Positions 34,512-42,770 of a stretch of 64,000 nucleotides of DNA are shown here, one piece after another. A program made the position numbers and the translations under genes. Origin of the DNA: Amycolatopsis balhimycina FH 1894 (GTDB lineage: Bacteria; Actinomycetota; Actinomycetes; Mycobacteriales; Pseudonocardiaceae). Below the pieces are notes generated by a model, which did not search any database, was not told the origin of the DNA, and was given only the letters and a program-made list of their open reading frames with translations. Within the stretch, counting starts at the first letter, position 1. Each line of letters starts with the position of its first letter. The stretch is taken from NCBI RefSeq assembly GCF_000384295.1, contig NZ_KB913037.1:970762-1034761 (forward strand), given 5' to 3'.

Positions 34512-35786
34512 ATGTCCGACAACCCGGGCGCACCCGCACAGGGAAAGCGCCCGCTTCGCTTCCCGGACGGCTTCCTCATCGGGGCGTCGACCGCAGGACA
34601 CCAGACCGAGGGCAACAACACCAACTCGGACTGGTGGGAGTTCGAGCACCGCCCGGGTTCCCCGGTGCACGAGCCGTCGGGAGACGCCTGCGACTCCTAC
34701 CATCGCTACCCCGAGGACATCGGCCTGGTCGCGGGCTTCGGGCTGAACGCCTACCGGTTCAGCGTCGAGTGGCCACGGCTCGAGCCGGCCGAAGGGATGT
34801 TCTCCAGGGCCGAGACGGCACATTACCGCCGCGTGCTTGCCGCCTGCCACGAGCACGGCATCGTGCCCGTAGTGACCTACAACCACTTCACGCTGCCGCT
34901 CTGGTTGCAGCGGCGTGGCGGTTTCGCGGCCGACGATTTTCCGCAGCTCTTTCAGCGCTTCTGCGCCCACGTCACGCGGACTCTGGGTGATCTCATCGGC
35001 TGGGCGGTCACGATCAACGAACCGGAGGGAGCCGGTGATGCCGGGTACGTCCTCGGCATCCACCCGCCCGGCAGGGTGGGCGACCGCGAGCTCGCTCACC
35101 GCGTCGCGGACAACGTGCTGACCGCCCACCGCTTGGGAGTCAAGGCCATTCACGACCACGGTTCGATGCCGGCGGGAGTCTCACTCGCCCTTCAGGACAT
35201 GCAGTACGAAGACGGCGCGACACCCGGCAAAACCGAGTGGGAGCTCAACGCACTGATCAGCGAACGGTACATCGAAGCCGCCCAAGAGGATGACTTCGTC
35301 GGGCTGCAGACCTACACGCGCATCCGGTTCGGCCCCGAAGGGGAACGCGGACCGGGCCTGCACCCCGAGAACAAGAACGGCCTTGTGGAAACCGACGACA
35401 CGACGCAAGTCGGCTGGGAGTTCTACCCCGAAGCTCTCGACGGGACGATCCGGCGGGTTCACCGAGTCAGCGGCGGCAAGCCGATCCTGCTCACCGAGAA
35501 CGGCGTCGCCACCACCCACGATCCGAAACGGGTGGCTTTCATGGACCGGGCGCTGCGCGCCGTGCACACGTGCCTGGCAGACGGTATCGACGTGCGCGGC
35601 TACCTCCACTGGTCACTCCTCGACAACTACGAGTGGTCAGGCGGATTCGAGCCGACCTTCGGTCTCGTCGCGGTCGACCGTCAGACCTTCGCTCGCCGGC
35701 CGAAGGAGAGCGCGTATTGGCTCGGAGACGTCGCACGTTCCCGATGCCTGCCGGCTGAGCCGGTGACGTGGCCCCCCGCGGCATAG
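34512..35786 (+). CDS. GH1 beta-glucosidase
   Basis: A 424-residue TIM-barrel retaining beta-glycosidase. Acid/base Glu170 is in TINEPEG and nucleophile Glu329 in LLTENGVAT; the N-terminal PDGFLIGASTAGHQTEG and C-terminal YLHWSLLDNYEW are also typical. No signal peptide, so it acts on an imported beta-glucoside or phosphate-free disaccharide. ATG 34512 follows GGAAGGAAAG. Its promoter has the same module as the transporter and catabolic genes of the 36.5-50 kb island, so it probably supplies that pathway by cleaving glucose from the substrate. Confidence 0.92.
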   Translation: MSDNPGAPAQGKRPLRFPDGFLIGASTAGHQTEGNNTNSDWWEFEHRPGSPVHEPSGDACDSYHRYPEDIGLVAGFGLNAYRFSVEWPRLEPAEGMFSRAETAHYRRVLAACHEHGIVPVVTYNHFTLPLWLQRRGGFAADDFPQLFQRFCAHVTRTLGDLIGWAVTINEPEGAGDAGYVLGIHPPGRVGDRELAHRVADNVLTAHRLGVKAIHDHGSMPAGVSLALQDMQYEDGATPGKTEWELNALISERYIEAAQEDDFVGLQTYTRIRFGPEGERGPGLHPENKNGLVETDDTTQVGWEFYPEALDGTIRRVHRVSGGKPILLTENGVATTHDPKRVAFMDRALRAVHTCLADGIDVRGYLHWSLLDNYEWSGGFEPTFGLVAVDRQTFARRPKESAYWLGDVARSRCLPAEPVTWPPAA

Positions 35787-35924
35787 GCGATCGGGCAGGT
35801 CGTCGGCGCGGCGGCCACGGCTGGTTCTGTCTGTGCGAAGTGGCCGCGTTTGTTCGTCGGAGCCGATCACACCCCGGTGGGGGAAGTCCGTGTCCGCGAG
35901 GAGTGATCGCACTTGCCCGTGGGC

Positions 35925-36350
35925 CTAGCGCGGCCTCCGGATCAGCCGCTTCGGCCAGTCGAACTTCAGCACGGACTGAGAGTCCAATGTGGACCATTGC
36001 TCGCCAAGAGCACCCAATGTATCGGTGGCGCGGGCGATGTCTGCGGATGTCCACGGGAACGGATCCTGGTTGACCACCCCCCACGCCTCGCGCACTGCCG
36101 ATTGCGGAACCGGTCGGCGATGCTCCACCGGCTTGGTGCAGCACTCCGGCCAGCACCTCCGCCGGTCCTAGGCCAGTCCCAGCTCCCGCTCGGTGACCGC
36201 ATGCGCAAGGTCGTGCGGCACCCGCCACTTTCGCGAGTACGACGGCAGTCACACCAGCACCCCGTCGGGGCGGTGGACCCATACCTGCGACTCTCCCCGC
36301 GGCGCGCGGCGGAACTCGATCAGCACCTCGTGAGCATCCCCACCGGCACG
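35925..36350 (-). pseudogene. Decayed conserved hypothetical gene
   Basis: The 689-bp gap after the GH1 gene holds three protein-like segments in successive minus-strand frames: HEVLIEFRRAPRGESQVWVH (about 36340-36260), RKWRVPHDLAHAVTEREL (about 36235-36175) and a C-terminal NQDPFPWTSADIARA... VLKFDWPKRLIRR ending at the TAG 35925. The order and spacing fit one small protein broken by at least two frameshifts. VPHDLAHAVTERE resembles a recurring actinomycete hypothetical. No function known. The part 35787-35924 holds nothing I can support. Confidence 0.42.
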
Positions 36351-36421
36351 TCTGCTCACAAGCCGATTCCCGCACGCCCTCCCAGTGCGGTCGGTTCAGG
36401 CGAACATCGGAGTCCGCACGC

Positions 36422-36457
36422 CAGCCCGCCCGGCATCGAACGACATCGGGCGGGCTG
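36422..36457 (-). terminator. Intrinsic terminator of the phosphotriesterase-family gene
   Basis: CAGCCCGCCCG (36422-36432) pairs perfectly with CGGGCGGGCTG (36447-36457) around a 14-nt loop, 19 bp after the minus-strand stop. Confidence 0.7.
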
Positions 36458-36475
36458 AGCTGTCCCCAAGAACGC

Positions 36476-37468
36476 TTACTGCTGACGCCCCTGGCCGAAC
36501 TGGAAGAAGGTCTGGGCGTTGTTGACAAGCAGGTCCAGGACGACGTCGCGGTCGAAGCCTTCGTCGAGCAGCCGGGGAGCGAACACCGCCGGGTCGAAGT
36601 CCATGCCGGTGACCGAGCCGTAGGCCTTCTGGTAGGACCGCTTGCCGGAGTCCGTGCCGAGCAGGAGTTGCTTGCCGTAACCGAGTTCGGTCAGACCCTT
36701 GACGATCATGACGCGGCTGCTATCGGGCAGGTACTTGATCCGGCTCGTGCCGTCCAGCTCGAGGTAGCAGCCGAGCTTGGTGATCTGCGAGAGGTACCAG
36801 ACGTCATTGTTGCGCTGGACGTGGCCGATCGCGACCTTCGCCGGGTCGACACCGAGCTTGACGAACGCCTTGGCCTGCTCGAGCGCCGCGGTTCCCGCGG
36901 ACGTGTGGGTGTTGATCGGACAGCCGGTCTCTTTCGCCGCAATGGCGACGGCCTCCAGGGTCTTGTGCTCCCACTCGGTGATCTTGCCGTAGGCGGAGGC
37001 GAACTTGATGACACCGGCCTTGTGCTTGGTGCGCTCGACGATCGGGCCCATGTAGTCGTGGGCATCGACCCCCTCGACGATGTCGGCGATCAGCAGGTCC
37101 GCGATCTGGTTGACGGAGTACTGGTTGACCCAGCTGGTACGCGTCTCGAGGTACACCTTTTCCTGGTGAAAGCCGGTCGCGACGACGATCTGCAGTCCGT
37201 CGACGCGGCTGTCGACCTCAGCGAGCTTCGTCACCGAGCGCCCGCACGCCGAGGGGCACATGTCGATGACCGTACCGCCGGCAACCCAATCCTGGCTGGC
37301 CTTGACGAAGTACGAGGCCTCTTCGACGGCCTTGTCGACGTCGTCGAGCAGATGGTCGGCGTCGAGGAAGACTTCTCCGGCACCGACCCGGATCAGGTGG
37401 TCATGGCAGTTGACCACGCCGAGACTGCTGGGATCGACGTCACCTTGGATGGTGCGGACGAAGGACAT
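36476..37468 (-). CDS. Phosphotriesterase-family metal hydrolase (lactonase candidate)
   Basis: A 330-residue binuclear-metal TIM barrel. Ligands are all visible: HDH at residues 22-24, the bridging Lys in AGVIKFASAYG, His in NTHTSAG and IGHVQRN, and Asp in LLGTDSG. Members of this branch (COG1735) include sugar-lactone and phospho-sugar-lactone hydrolases. In an ascorbate/ketogulonate-like island with no UlaG gene, opening a lactone ring is the most sensible role, but this is inference. It has its own regulon promoter (minus strand, 37592-37567) and diverges from nothing; the sorC gene lies upstream on the same strand. Confidence 0.82.
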   Translation of the reverse strand: MSFVRTIQGDVDPSSLGVVNCHDHLIRVGAGEVFLDADHLLDDVDKAVEEASYFVKASQDWVAGGTVIDMCPSACGRSVTKLAEVDSRVDGLQIVVATGFHQEKVYLETRTSWVNQYSVNQIADLLIADIVEGVDAHDYMGPIVERTKHKAGVIKFASAYGKITEWEHKTLEAVAIAAKETGCPINTHTSAGTAALEQAKAFVKLGVDPAKVAIGHVQRNNDVWYLSQITKLGCYLELDGTSRIKYLPDSSRVMIVKGLTELGYGKQLLLGTDSGKRSYQKAYGSVTGMDFDPAVFAPRLLDEGFDRDVVLDLLVNNAQTFFQFGQGRQQ

Positions 37469-37544
37469 CGTTGCTCCTGGGAGTCTGCGGTAGTGGGAGA
37501 AGGCGGCAGATTCTCATGGCGAACCAACTGCCATCCGTACTCAC

Positions 37545-37592
37545 ATCCTCGCCCCCCGTGGACACCTGTCAATCAGCCGTGCACGAATGTTC
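37545..37592 (-). promoter_or_regulatory. Regulon promoter B (phosphotriesterase-family gene)
   Basis: On the minus strand: GAACATTCGTGC (37592-37581), 8 bp, TTGACA (37572-37567), 16 bp, then a weak GAGGAT. The dyad and spacing match the other four copies exactly. Confidence 0.68.
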
Positions 37593-37623
37593 AAGCTTGA
37601 GGGGAGCCCGGAATCAGGGCCGG

Positions 37624-38589
37624 CTACCGGACGGGCGTCATCCGCAGCATCCGCTCGGCCGCGCGGTCGTCGGTGATCAGCGTGTTGAAGTACCCGCCTC
37701 GAAGACCGGCGACGATCGCGGTCGCCTTGGACGCTCCCCCGGCGACAGCGATGACCTTCGGAATCCGCTTCATCGCGTCGAGGCCGATGCTGATCGTCCG
37801 GTCATTGAGGTTGGCCTGCACGCGGGCACCGGTCGCGGTGTAGAACTCGCCGCAGATGTGGCCGATGCCGCCGGCCTGCCTGGTCTTGACGATGTCCTTC
37901 TGCGTGATGAGACCCTCGAAGATGGGACTCTGGTTCGTCGGATCCAAGGTGCCGACGCCGACGACGGCCACATCGACGTTCGCGCCGACACGCAGCGTCT
38001 GCGCGATGTTGCGATCACGCATCAGCGTCTGCTTGATGACGGGGCTCTCGACCAGGATCGGCACGTGCAGGTACCGGCACGTGGCGTCATAGGCCGTGGC
38101 GAAAGCCCGGGCCACGTCCGGCCCGTCGATCGCCGGATTGTCGTGGCCGAGTGCGCCGATGATCTGAACGACGTTGATGTGGACCGCGAGTTCAGGCTGC
38201 AGGAAACGCGCAGTGGCGGCCAGCGACCGGCCGTTCGAAACACCCAGGGCCATACCATCGCGGAGAACTGACTGCAGGTAGTTCGCTGCGGCACGCCCGA
38301 GATGATCGGCCGTGTCCGGTTCCCCGGATGTCGACCTGACCACGCGCGCGTCTTCGAGTCGGAAACGTTCCTGGAGCGCGCGCTCCAGCGGAACCAACCG
38401 CGTCAGCGGTGGCCGGATCTCGATGTGCACGATCCCTTGCTTGCGCGCGGCGGCCAGCATCCGGGAGACGGTCGGCCGTGACTTCCCCAGAGCTTTGGCG
38501 ATCTCGTCCTGGGACAGATCCTGCTCGTAGTACATCCGCGCAGCTGCCACCAAATTGTGGATCTGGTCCTCGATCGAGTCCGCAGTCAT
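37624..38589 (-). CDS. SorC/DeoR-family sugar-responsive transcriptional regulator
   Basis: A 321-residue regulator. The N-terminal helix-turn-helix MYYEQDLSQDEIAKALGKSR then PTVSRMLAAARKQGIV is followed by the SorC sugar-binding domain (ALGVSNGRSL, NVVQIIGALG, VDVAVVGVGTL, GHICGEFY, IAVAGGASKATAI). Effectors of this family are phosphorylated sugars. It is encoded beside the catabolic genes and diverges from the ulaD-like gene, so it is the best candidate for binding the five shared promoter modules. The ATG at 38589 is preceded on its strand by AAGGAGGGG. Confidence 0.9.
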   Translation of the reverse strand: MTADSIEDQIHNLVAAARMYYEQDLSQDEIAKALGKSRPTVSRMLAAARKQGIVHIEIRPPLTRLVPLERALQERFRLEDARVVRSTSGEPDTADHLGRAAANYLQSVLRDGMALGVSNGRSLAATARFLQPELAVHINVVQIIGALGHDNPAIDGPDVARAFATAYDATCRYLHVPILVESPVIKQTLMRDRNIAQTLRVGANVDVAVVGVGTLDPTNQSPIFEGLITQKDIVKTRQAGGIGHICGEFYTATGARVQANLNDRTISIGLDAMKRIPKVIAVAGGASKATAIVAGLRGGYFNTLITDDRAAERMLRMTPVR

Positions 38590-38630
38590 CCCCTCCTTGA
38601 GTCGGGCGACGGCCAGTGTATCGCGACCGT

Positions 38631-38656
38631 GAACAAAAGTGCAGGGGAAGTTGACG
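38631..38656 (+). promoter_or_regulatory. Regulon promoter C (sorC/ulaD-like intergenic region)
   Basis: GAACAAAAGTGC (38631-38642), 8 bp, TTGACG (38651-38656). The -10 at the standard 16-bp spacing is poor (TGACCC); TAGGTC a little later is an alternative. It reads toward the ulaD-like gene and could also affect sorC. Confidence 0.62.
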
Positions 38657-38722
38657 ATTGTCCGCCCCCTGCTGACCCTAGGTCGGCGTCAAGCCCGCAC
38701 CGACACCAAGGAGTGCGCCACA

Positions 38723-39445
38723 GTGACAGAAACACATACGAGGGCTGCTCGCCTCGGATCCCTTGAGGAGCAGCGGACGGCGGTCCGTCCGGGCCGCAAG
38801 GTCCAGGTCGCGCTCGACACGAAGAACATTTTCGACGCGCTCGCCGCGGCGCGCCAGGTCGGGCAGCACATCGACATCATCGAGATCGGCACCGTCCTCT
38901 GCCTTGCCGAGGGTATGCGTGCGGTCCGGGAGATGCGGGCCTGCTACCCGGATCACCTGCTGCTGGCCGACATCCGCGTCGCGGAAGCCGGCTCGATCCT
39001 CTCTCGCCTCGCGTTCGAGGCCGGCGCCGACCTCGTCTCCGTCGTCAGCGGTGCCGCTCCGGAGAGCTTTGCGGCCGTCGTGGACGTCGCCGCCGAGTTC
39101 GGCGGCGACGTCCAGGTCGAACTCTCGGACGGCTGGACCTGGGCCCTCGTCGAGAAATGCCGCGATCTCGGCATCCGCCATTTCATCCTGCACCGCAGCC
39201 GTGACGCCGAGGCGCGCGGCGAGCTCTCCTGGTCCGCCGACGACCTGGCGTCGATCTCCCGCATTCACGAACTCGGCGGCCGGGTCAGCGTTACCGGCGG
39301 CATGTCGGTGAGCGAGGTCCCCCACTTCGCCGCGTACCCCGTCGAGATATTCATCGCCGGGCGGGCTCTGTACGACTCCGCCGATCCGGCTGCGAGCGCG
39401 TGGGATTTCCGGGCCGCGGTCGCGAATCTCCCGTCACTGAAGTAA
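38723..39445 (+). CDS. 3-keto-L-gulonate-6-phosphate decarboxylase-like (UlaD/SgbH family) with altered active site
   Basis: A 240-residue orotidine-decarboxylase-superfamily barrel, similar along its length to UlaD: VQVALDTKN, DIIEIGTVLC, LLLADIRVAEAGSI, VQVELSDGWTW, LHRSRDAE and VTGGMSV. Asp32, Glu54, Asp83, Glu133, His157 and Arg160 match catalytic or ligand residues, but the Lys of LADxK is Arg85 and the following Asp is Glu88. UlaD turns 3-keto-L-gulonate-6-P into L-xylulose-5-P. The changes may signal a different sugar phosphate. GTG 38723 has AAGGAG nine bases upstream. First gene of a three-gene unit with the two epimerases. Confidence 0.85.
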   Translation: MTETHTRAARLGSLEEQRTAVRPGRKVQVALDTKNIFDALAAARQVGQHIDIIEIGTVLCLAEGMRAVREMRACYPDHLLLADIRVAEAGSILSRLAFEAGADLVSVVSGAAPESFAAVVDVAAEFGGDVQVELSDGWTWALVEKCRDLGIRHFILHRSRDAEARGELSWSADDLASISRIHELGGRVSVTGGMSVSEVPHFAAYPVEIFIAGRALYDSADPAASAWDFRAAVANLPSLK

Positions 39446-40317
39446 TGGAAAGCGATCCGAAAATGCGCACCGCATTGGCCGACCGCCCGTTCGGCATCTA
39501 CGAGAAGGCTCTCGCGCCGGGACCGTGGCTCGGCATGCTCGAGCAGGCACGCGATGCCGGTTTCCAGTTCGTCGAGATGTCACTGGACGAGTCCGCCGAT
39601 CGTCTGGCCAGGCTGGCCTGGTCCGCGGAGACACGACGCCGGCTGGTCGCCGACATCCAGGAGACCGGCATCCCGATCTACTCCATCTGCCTCAGCGCAC
39701 ATCGACGCTTCGGCCTCGGCAGCGCGGACCCGCAGGTGCGGACCGAGGCGGCGCGGATCCTGCACGACGCCGTCGATCTCGCGGCCGATCTCGGTGTCCG
39801 CGTCATCCAGATCGCCGGCTACTTCGCCTATTACGAGCCCGAATCCCCCGACGCCCGCTCCCGGTATGTCGACGGCCTTCGCGTCGGCCTGGCGCACGCC
39901 GCTGAACGCGGCGTGATGCTCGCCGTGGAAAACATCGACACCGTCGACATGGCGTCAGTGAGCGACTGCCTGACCTTGCGGGACGAACTGGACAACCCGT
40001 GGTTCCAGATCTACCCGGATATCGGCAACCTCGCCGTCCATTCCCTCGGAGTCGCGGCCCAGACCGCACTTGTCAAGGGAGCGGCGGTGGGCCTTCACCT
40101 GAAGGACGCGCGGGCCGGCGAACCGCGACGTGTGCCGTTCGGCGAGGGCACCGTACCGTTCCCCGCCGTCTTCCAGACGCTGAACCAGATCCGCTACGAC
40201 GGGCCACTGACGCTCGAGATGTGGAACGACGATCCCACCACCGCCACCCAGATCGCGACAGACGCGCTGCGGTGGATCCGCCAGACGATCTCCGACGCGC
40301 TCGCCAGCGCCAGTTGA
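39445..40317 (+). CDS. L-xylulose-5-phosphate 3-epimerase-like (UlaE/SgbU family)
   Basis: A 290-residue xylose-isomerase-like TIM barrel with clear UlaE features: FGIYEKAL, FVEMSLDES, ICLSAHRRFGLGS, VRVIQIAGY, WFQIYPDIGNL, HLKDA and PFGEGTVPF. Metal-binding Glu/Asp/His lie in AVENID, YPDIGN and GLHLKD. It would convert L-xylulose-5-P to L-ribulose-5-P. The ATG at 39445 overlaps the previous stop (TAATG); an ATG at 39463 is also plausible because homology begins just after it. Part of the decarboxylase-epimerase-epimerase unit. Confidence 0.88.
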   Translation: MESDPKMRTALADRPFGIYEKALAPGPWLGMLEQARDAGFQFVEMSLDESADRLARLAWSAETRRRLVADIQETGIPIYSICLSAHRRFGLGSADPQVRTEAARILHDAVDLAADLGVRVIQIAGYFAYYEPESPDARSRYVDGLRVGLAHAAERGVMLAVENIDTVDMASVSDCLTLRDELDNPWFQIYPDIGNLAVHSLGVAAQTALVKGAAVGLHLKDARAGEPRRVPFGEGTVPFPAVFQTLNQIRYDGPLTLEMWNDDPTTATQIATDALRWIRQTISDALASAS

Positions 40318-40329
40318 CAGGACACCAGG

Positions 40330-40992
40330 ATGCTTCTCCCCGAACTTCGCGAGCAGGTCTGCACTGCCAACCGACAGCTCCCCGCTGCCGGCTTGGTGAC
40401 CTGGACCTCGGGCAACGTGAGCGTTCGCGACCCCGAGACCGGCTTGGTCGTCATCAAGCCGAGCGGCCGCATGTTCGACGACCTCACCCCGAACGACATG
40501 GTGGTCGTGGACCTGGACGGCAAAGTCGTCGACGGTGACCTCGGTCCGTCCTCGGACACCGCCGCGCACCTCTACGTCTACGCGAACCGGGACGACGTGC
40601 GAAGCGTCATCCACACGCACTCGACCTTCGCGACGGCCTTCGCCACGGCCGGTCTTTCGATCCCGGTCTACATGACCGCCATCGCCGACGAATTCGGGTG
40701 CGAGATCCCCCTCGGCGACTATGCCGCCATCGGCGGCGACGCCATCGGGAAGGAGATCTGCCGGTCCATCGGTCGATCGCCGGCCATCCTGATGAAGCAG
40801 CACGGCGTGTTCACCATCGGCGCGTCGATCAAGGCCGCACTCAAGGCCGCGGTCATGGTCGAGGACGTGGCGAAGACCGTTTGGTACGCAAGCCAGCTCG
40901 GCCCGCTCACCCCGCTTCCCGAGGCCGAGATCACGGCCAACCACGAGCGATACACCCACCGTTACGGCACGGCAACAGCAAGTCAGGGTTGA
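40330..40992 (+). CDS. L-ribulose-5-phosphate 4-epimerase-like (UlaF/AraD family)
   Basis: A 220-residue class II aldolase/epimerase. Zinc ligands are His95 and His97 (IHTHS) and His158 (KQHGVF); TSGNVSVR, KPSG and SSDTAAH form the phosphate and substrate sites, with Asp76 in the usual place. It would yield D-xylulose-5-P for the pentose phosphate pathway. It lies 12 bp after the 3-epimerase gene and completes the lower ascorbate route. A fresh regulon promoter follows at 40994. Confidence 0.88.
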   Translation: MLLPELREQVCTANRQLPAAGLVTWTSGNVSVRDPETGLVVIKPSGRMFDDLTPNDMVVVDLDGKVVDGDLGPSSDTAAHLYVYANRDDVRSVIHTHSTFATAFATAGLSIPVYMTAIADEFGCEIPLGDYAAIGGDAIGKEICRSIGRSPAILMKQHGVFTIGASIKAALKAAVMVEDVAKTVWYASQLGPLTPLPEAEITANHERYTHRYGTATASQG

Positions 40993-40993
40993 C

Positions 40994-41041
40994 GCACATA
41001 CGTGCATTCACATTTGACGAATGTACGTAGTTGCTTAGAGT
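40994..41041 (+). promoter_or_regulatory. Regulon promoter D (ABC transporter-kinase operon)
   Basis: GCACATACGTGC (40994-41005), 8 bp, TTGACG (41014-41019), 16 bp, TAGAGT (41036-41041). The dyad here is nearly perfect (one mismatched pair). Confidence 0.75.
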
Positions 41042-41115
41042 TATGGCACTCACGGCGAAGTGGTGCGCGTCACGCCGCGTGAGTGGAACACACTCGACGA
41101 GACGGCGGTGATTGC

Positions 41116-41973
41116 GTGACTACAGCAAGTGTCGTTGACACGATGCTCCCGGAGTCGCATGAGGCTCCGAAGTCGCCGCGCGGCGACTACATCCGGCTCG
41201 CGCTCGGACTCGGGCCGATCATCGGCCTGTTCCTGGCGAGCGTCTTCGCACCGCTGCCGTACGCCCCGACCACGCCCGACACGAGCGTGATCTCGGTGGC
41301 CCCCAACGGCAGCCACTGGTTCGGGACGGACGCCAACGGGTTCGACGTGTTCTCCCGGACGATCGAGGCGGCCCGGATCGACCTGCCGCTGGCGTTCGGC
41401 GGTGTGCTCCTCGCGATGGTGATCGGCGTGCCGATCGGGCTGGCGGTCAGCAAAGAGTCCTGGTTGTCCAACATCGTGATGCGCGGAGTCGATGCGCTCC
41501 AGTCACTTCCGCTGCTGATCGTCACCGTAGCCGTGGTGGCACTGGCGGGCGACCACTTCTACGACGTCATCCTCGCGATGGTGCTCGTCATCGCACCCGG
41601 CTTCATCCGCCTGGTTCGAGCCGGCGCCGTCGTGATCCGGTCCAAGCGGTACGTGGAGGCGGCCACCGCCACCGGCAGCAGCGAAGCACGCATTCTCCGG
41701 GTGCACGTGCTGCCCAACGTGCTCAACCTCGTTCTCACGCAGCTGACGCTCGGCGTCGGACTCGCCATCGTCGTGATCGCCGGCCTGAACTTCCTGGGAG
41801 TGGGCGTCGATCCGCCCACCCCGACCTGGGGCGGCATGATCTTCGATGGTGCTGGCGTCATCAACCAGGGCCAGTGGTGGGTAGCGCTGTTTCCCAGCCT
41901 GGCGATTCTCGTGGTCATCAGCTGTGTCAACCTCACGGCCCGCGTGGTCGAAGATCTCACTCAGGCGCGGTGA
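41116..41973 (+). CDS. Peptide-type ABC transporter permease (DppC-like)
   Basis: A 285-residue membrane protein with an N-terminal helix and five more, an OppC-type N-terminal segment (HWFGTDANGFDVFSRTIEAAR) and the EAA loop (YVEAATATGSSEARILRVHVLPN). The family moves peptides, nickel and also oligosaccharides. Start is uncertain: GTG 41116 is chosen for its natural N-terminus; GTG 41083 would add eleven residues. First gene of a seven- or eight-gene operon from promoter D. Confidence 0.85.
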   Translation: MTTASVVDTMLPESHEAPKSPRGDYIRLALGLGPIIGLFLASVFAPLPYAPTTPDTSVISVAPNGSHWFGTDANGFDVFSRTIEAARIDLPLAFGGVLLAMVIGVPIGLAVSKESWLSNIVMRGVDALQSLPLLIVTVAVVALAGDHFYDVILAMVLVIAPGFIRLVRAGAVVIRSKRYVEAATATGSSEARILRVHVLPNVLNLVLTQLTLGVGLAIVVIAGLNFLGVGVDPPTPTWGGMIFDGAGVINQGQWWVALFPSLAILVVISCVNLTARVVEDLTQAR

Positions 41974-41975
41974 CC

Positions 41976-42770
41976 ATGGTGCTCTCCGTCGAAGACATGA
42001 CCGTCACCTACCGGACCCGGCGTGGCTCCAACGTTGTCGTCGACAACATGAATCTCGAAATCGGCGACGCCGAGTTCGTGGGCCTGGTGGGCGAAAGCGG
42101 ATCCGGCAAGTCGGCAGCCATCCATGCGATCGCCCGGCTTCCTCGCCCGGTCGAGTCCACTGTGGCCGGACAAATTCACCTTTCGGGCGTGGACATGCTC
42201 GCCGCTCGAGGAGAGCAGCTGCGCCAACTCCGCGGAACAACGCTGGGTTTCGTGGGACAGAACCCCTTCGGGTCACTCCATCCCACACTTCGCATCAGCA
42301 GGCAGTTCCACAACGTGCTGCGTGCACACCGCAAGACCAGCTCCAAGTCCGAGTCTTTCCGGTTGGCCAAGGAAGCGCTCGACTCCGTCGGCATCGTCGC
42401 CGTCGACAAAGTCCTGAACGGATATGCCCACCAGCTCAGCGGTGGAATGGCGCAGCGCGTGGTGATCGCCATGGCCACCATGCTCGGCCCGAAGCTCCTC
42501 ATCGCGGACGAACCGACCACCGCGCTCGACCCGACGGTCCAGGTGCAAATCCTCGACCTGCTCGCCCGGCTCCGCGACGAGATGCACACCTCTGTCTTGA
42601 TCGTCACGCACGACCTCGGCGTGATCGCCAACTACTGCGATCATGCGCTGGTGATGAAGTCGGGGAGCGTGGTCGAGCAATCCTCGGTCTCCACGCTGTT
42701 CACGGACCCGACCCACCAGTACACACGCGAGCTCTTCGCCGACGACTTCGAACTCCGGGAATCGGTATGA
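41976..42770 (+). CDS. Peptide-type ABC transporter ATPase (DppD-like)
   Basis: A 264-residue ABC ATPase: Walker A GESGSGKSA at about residues 37-45, Q-loop VGQNPFGSLHP, signature LSGGMAQRV, Walker B LLIADEPTTALD and switch His in VTHDLG. It lacks the C-terminal oligopeptide-transporter extension that its partner has. ATG 41976 lies two bases after the permease stop (a GTG at 41970 overlapping that stop is an alternative). Pairs with the DppF-like ATPase to energise import. Confidence 0.92.
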   Translation: MVLSVEDMTVTYRTRRGSNVVVDNMNLEIGDAEFVGLVGESGSGKSAAIHAIARLPRPVESTVAGQIHLSGVDMLAARGEQLRQLRGTTLGFVGQNPFGSLHPTLRISRQFHNVLRAHRKTSSKSESFRLAKEALDSVGIVAVDKVLNGYAHQLSGGMAQRVVIAMATMLGPKLLIADEPTTALDPTVQVQILDLLARLRDEMHTSVLIVTHDLGVIANYCDHALVMKSGSVVEQSSVSTLFTDPTHQYTRELFADDFELRESV

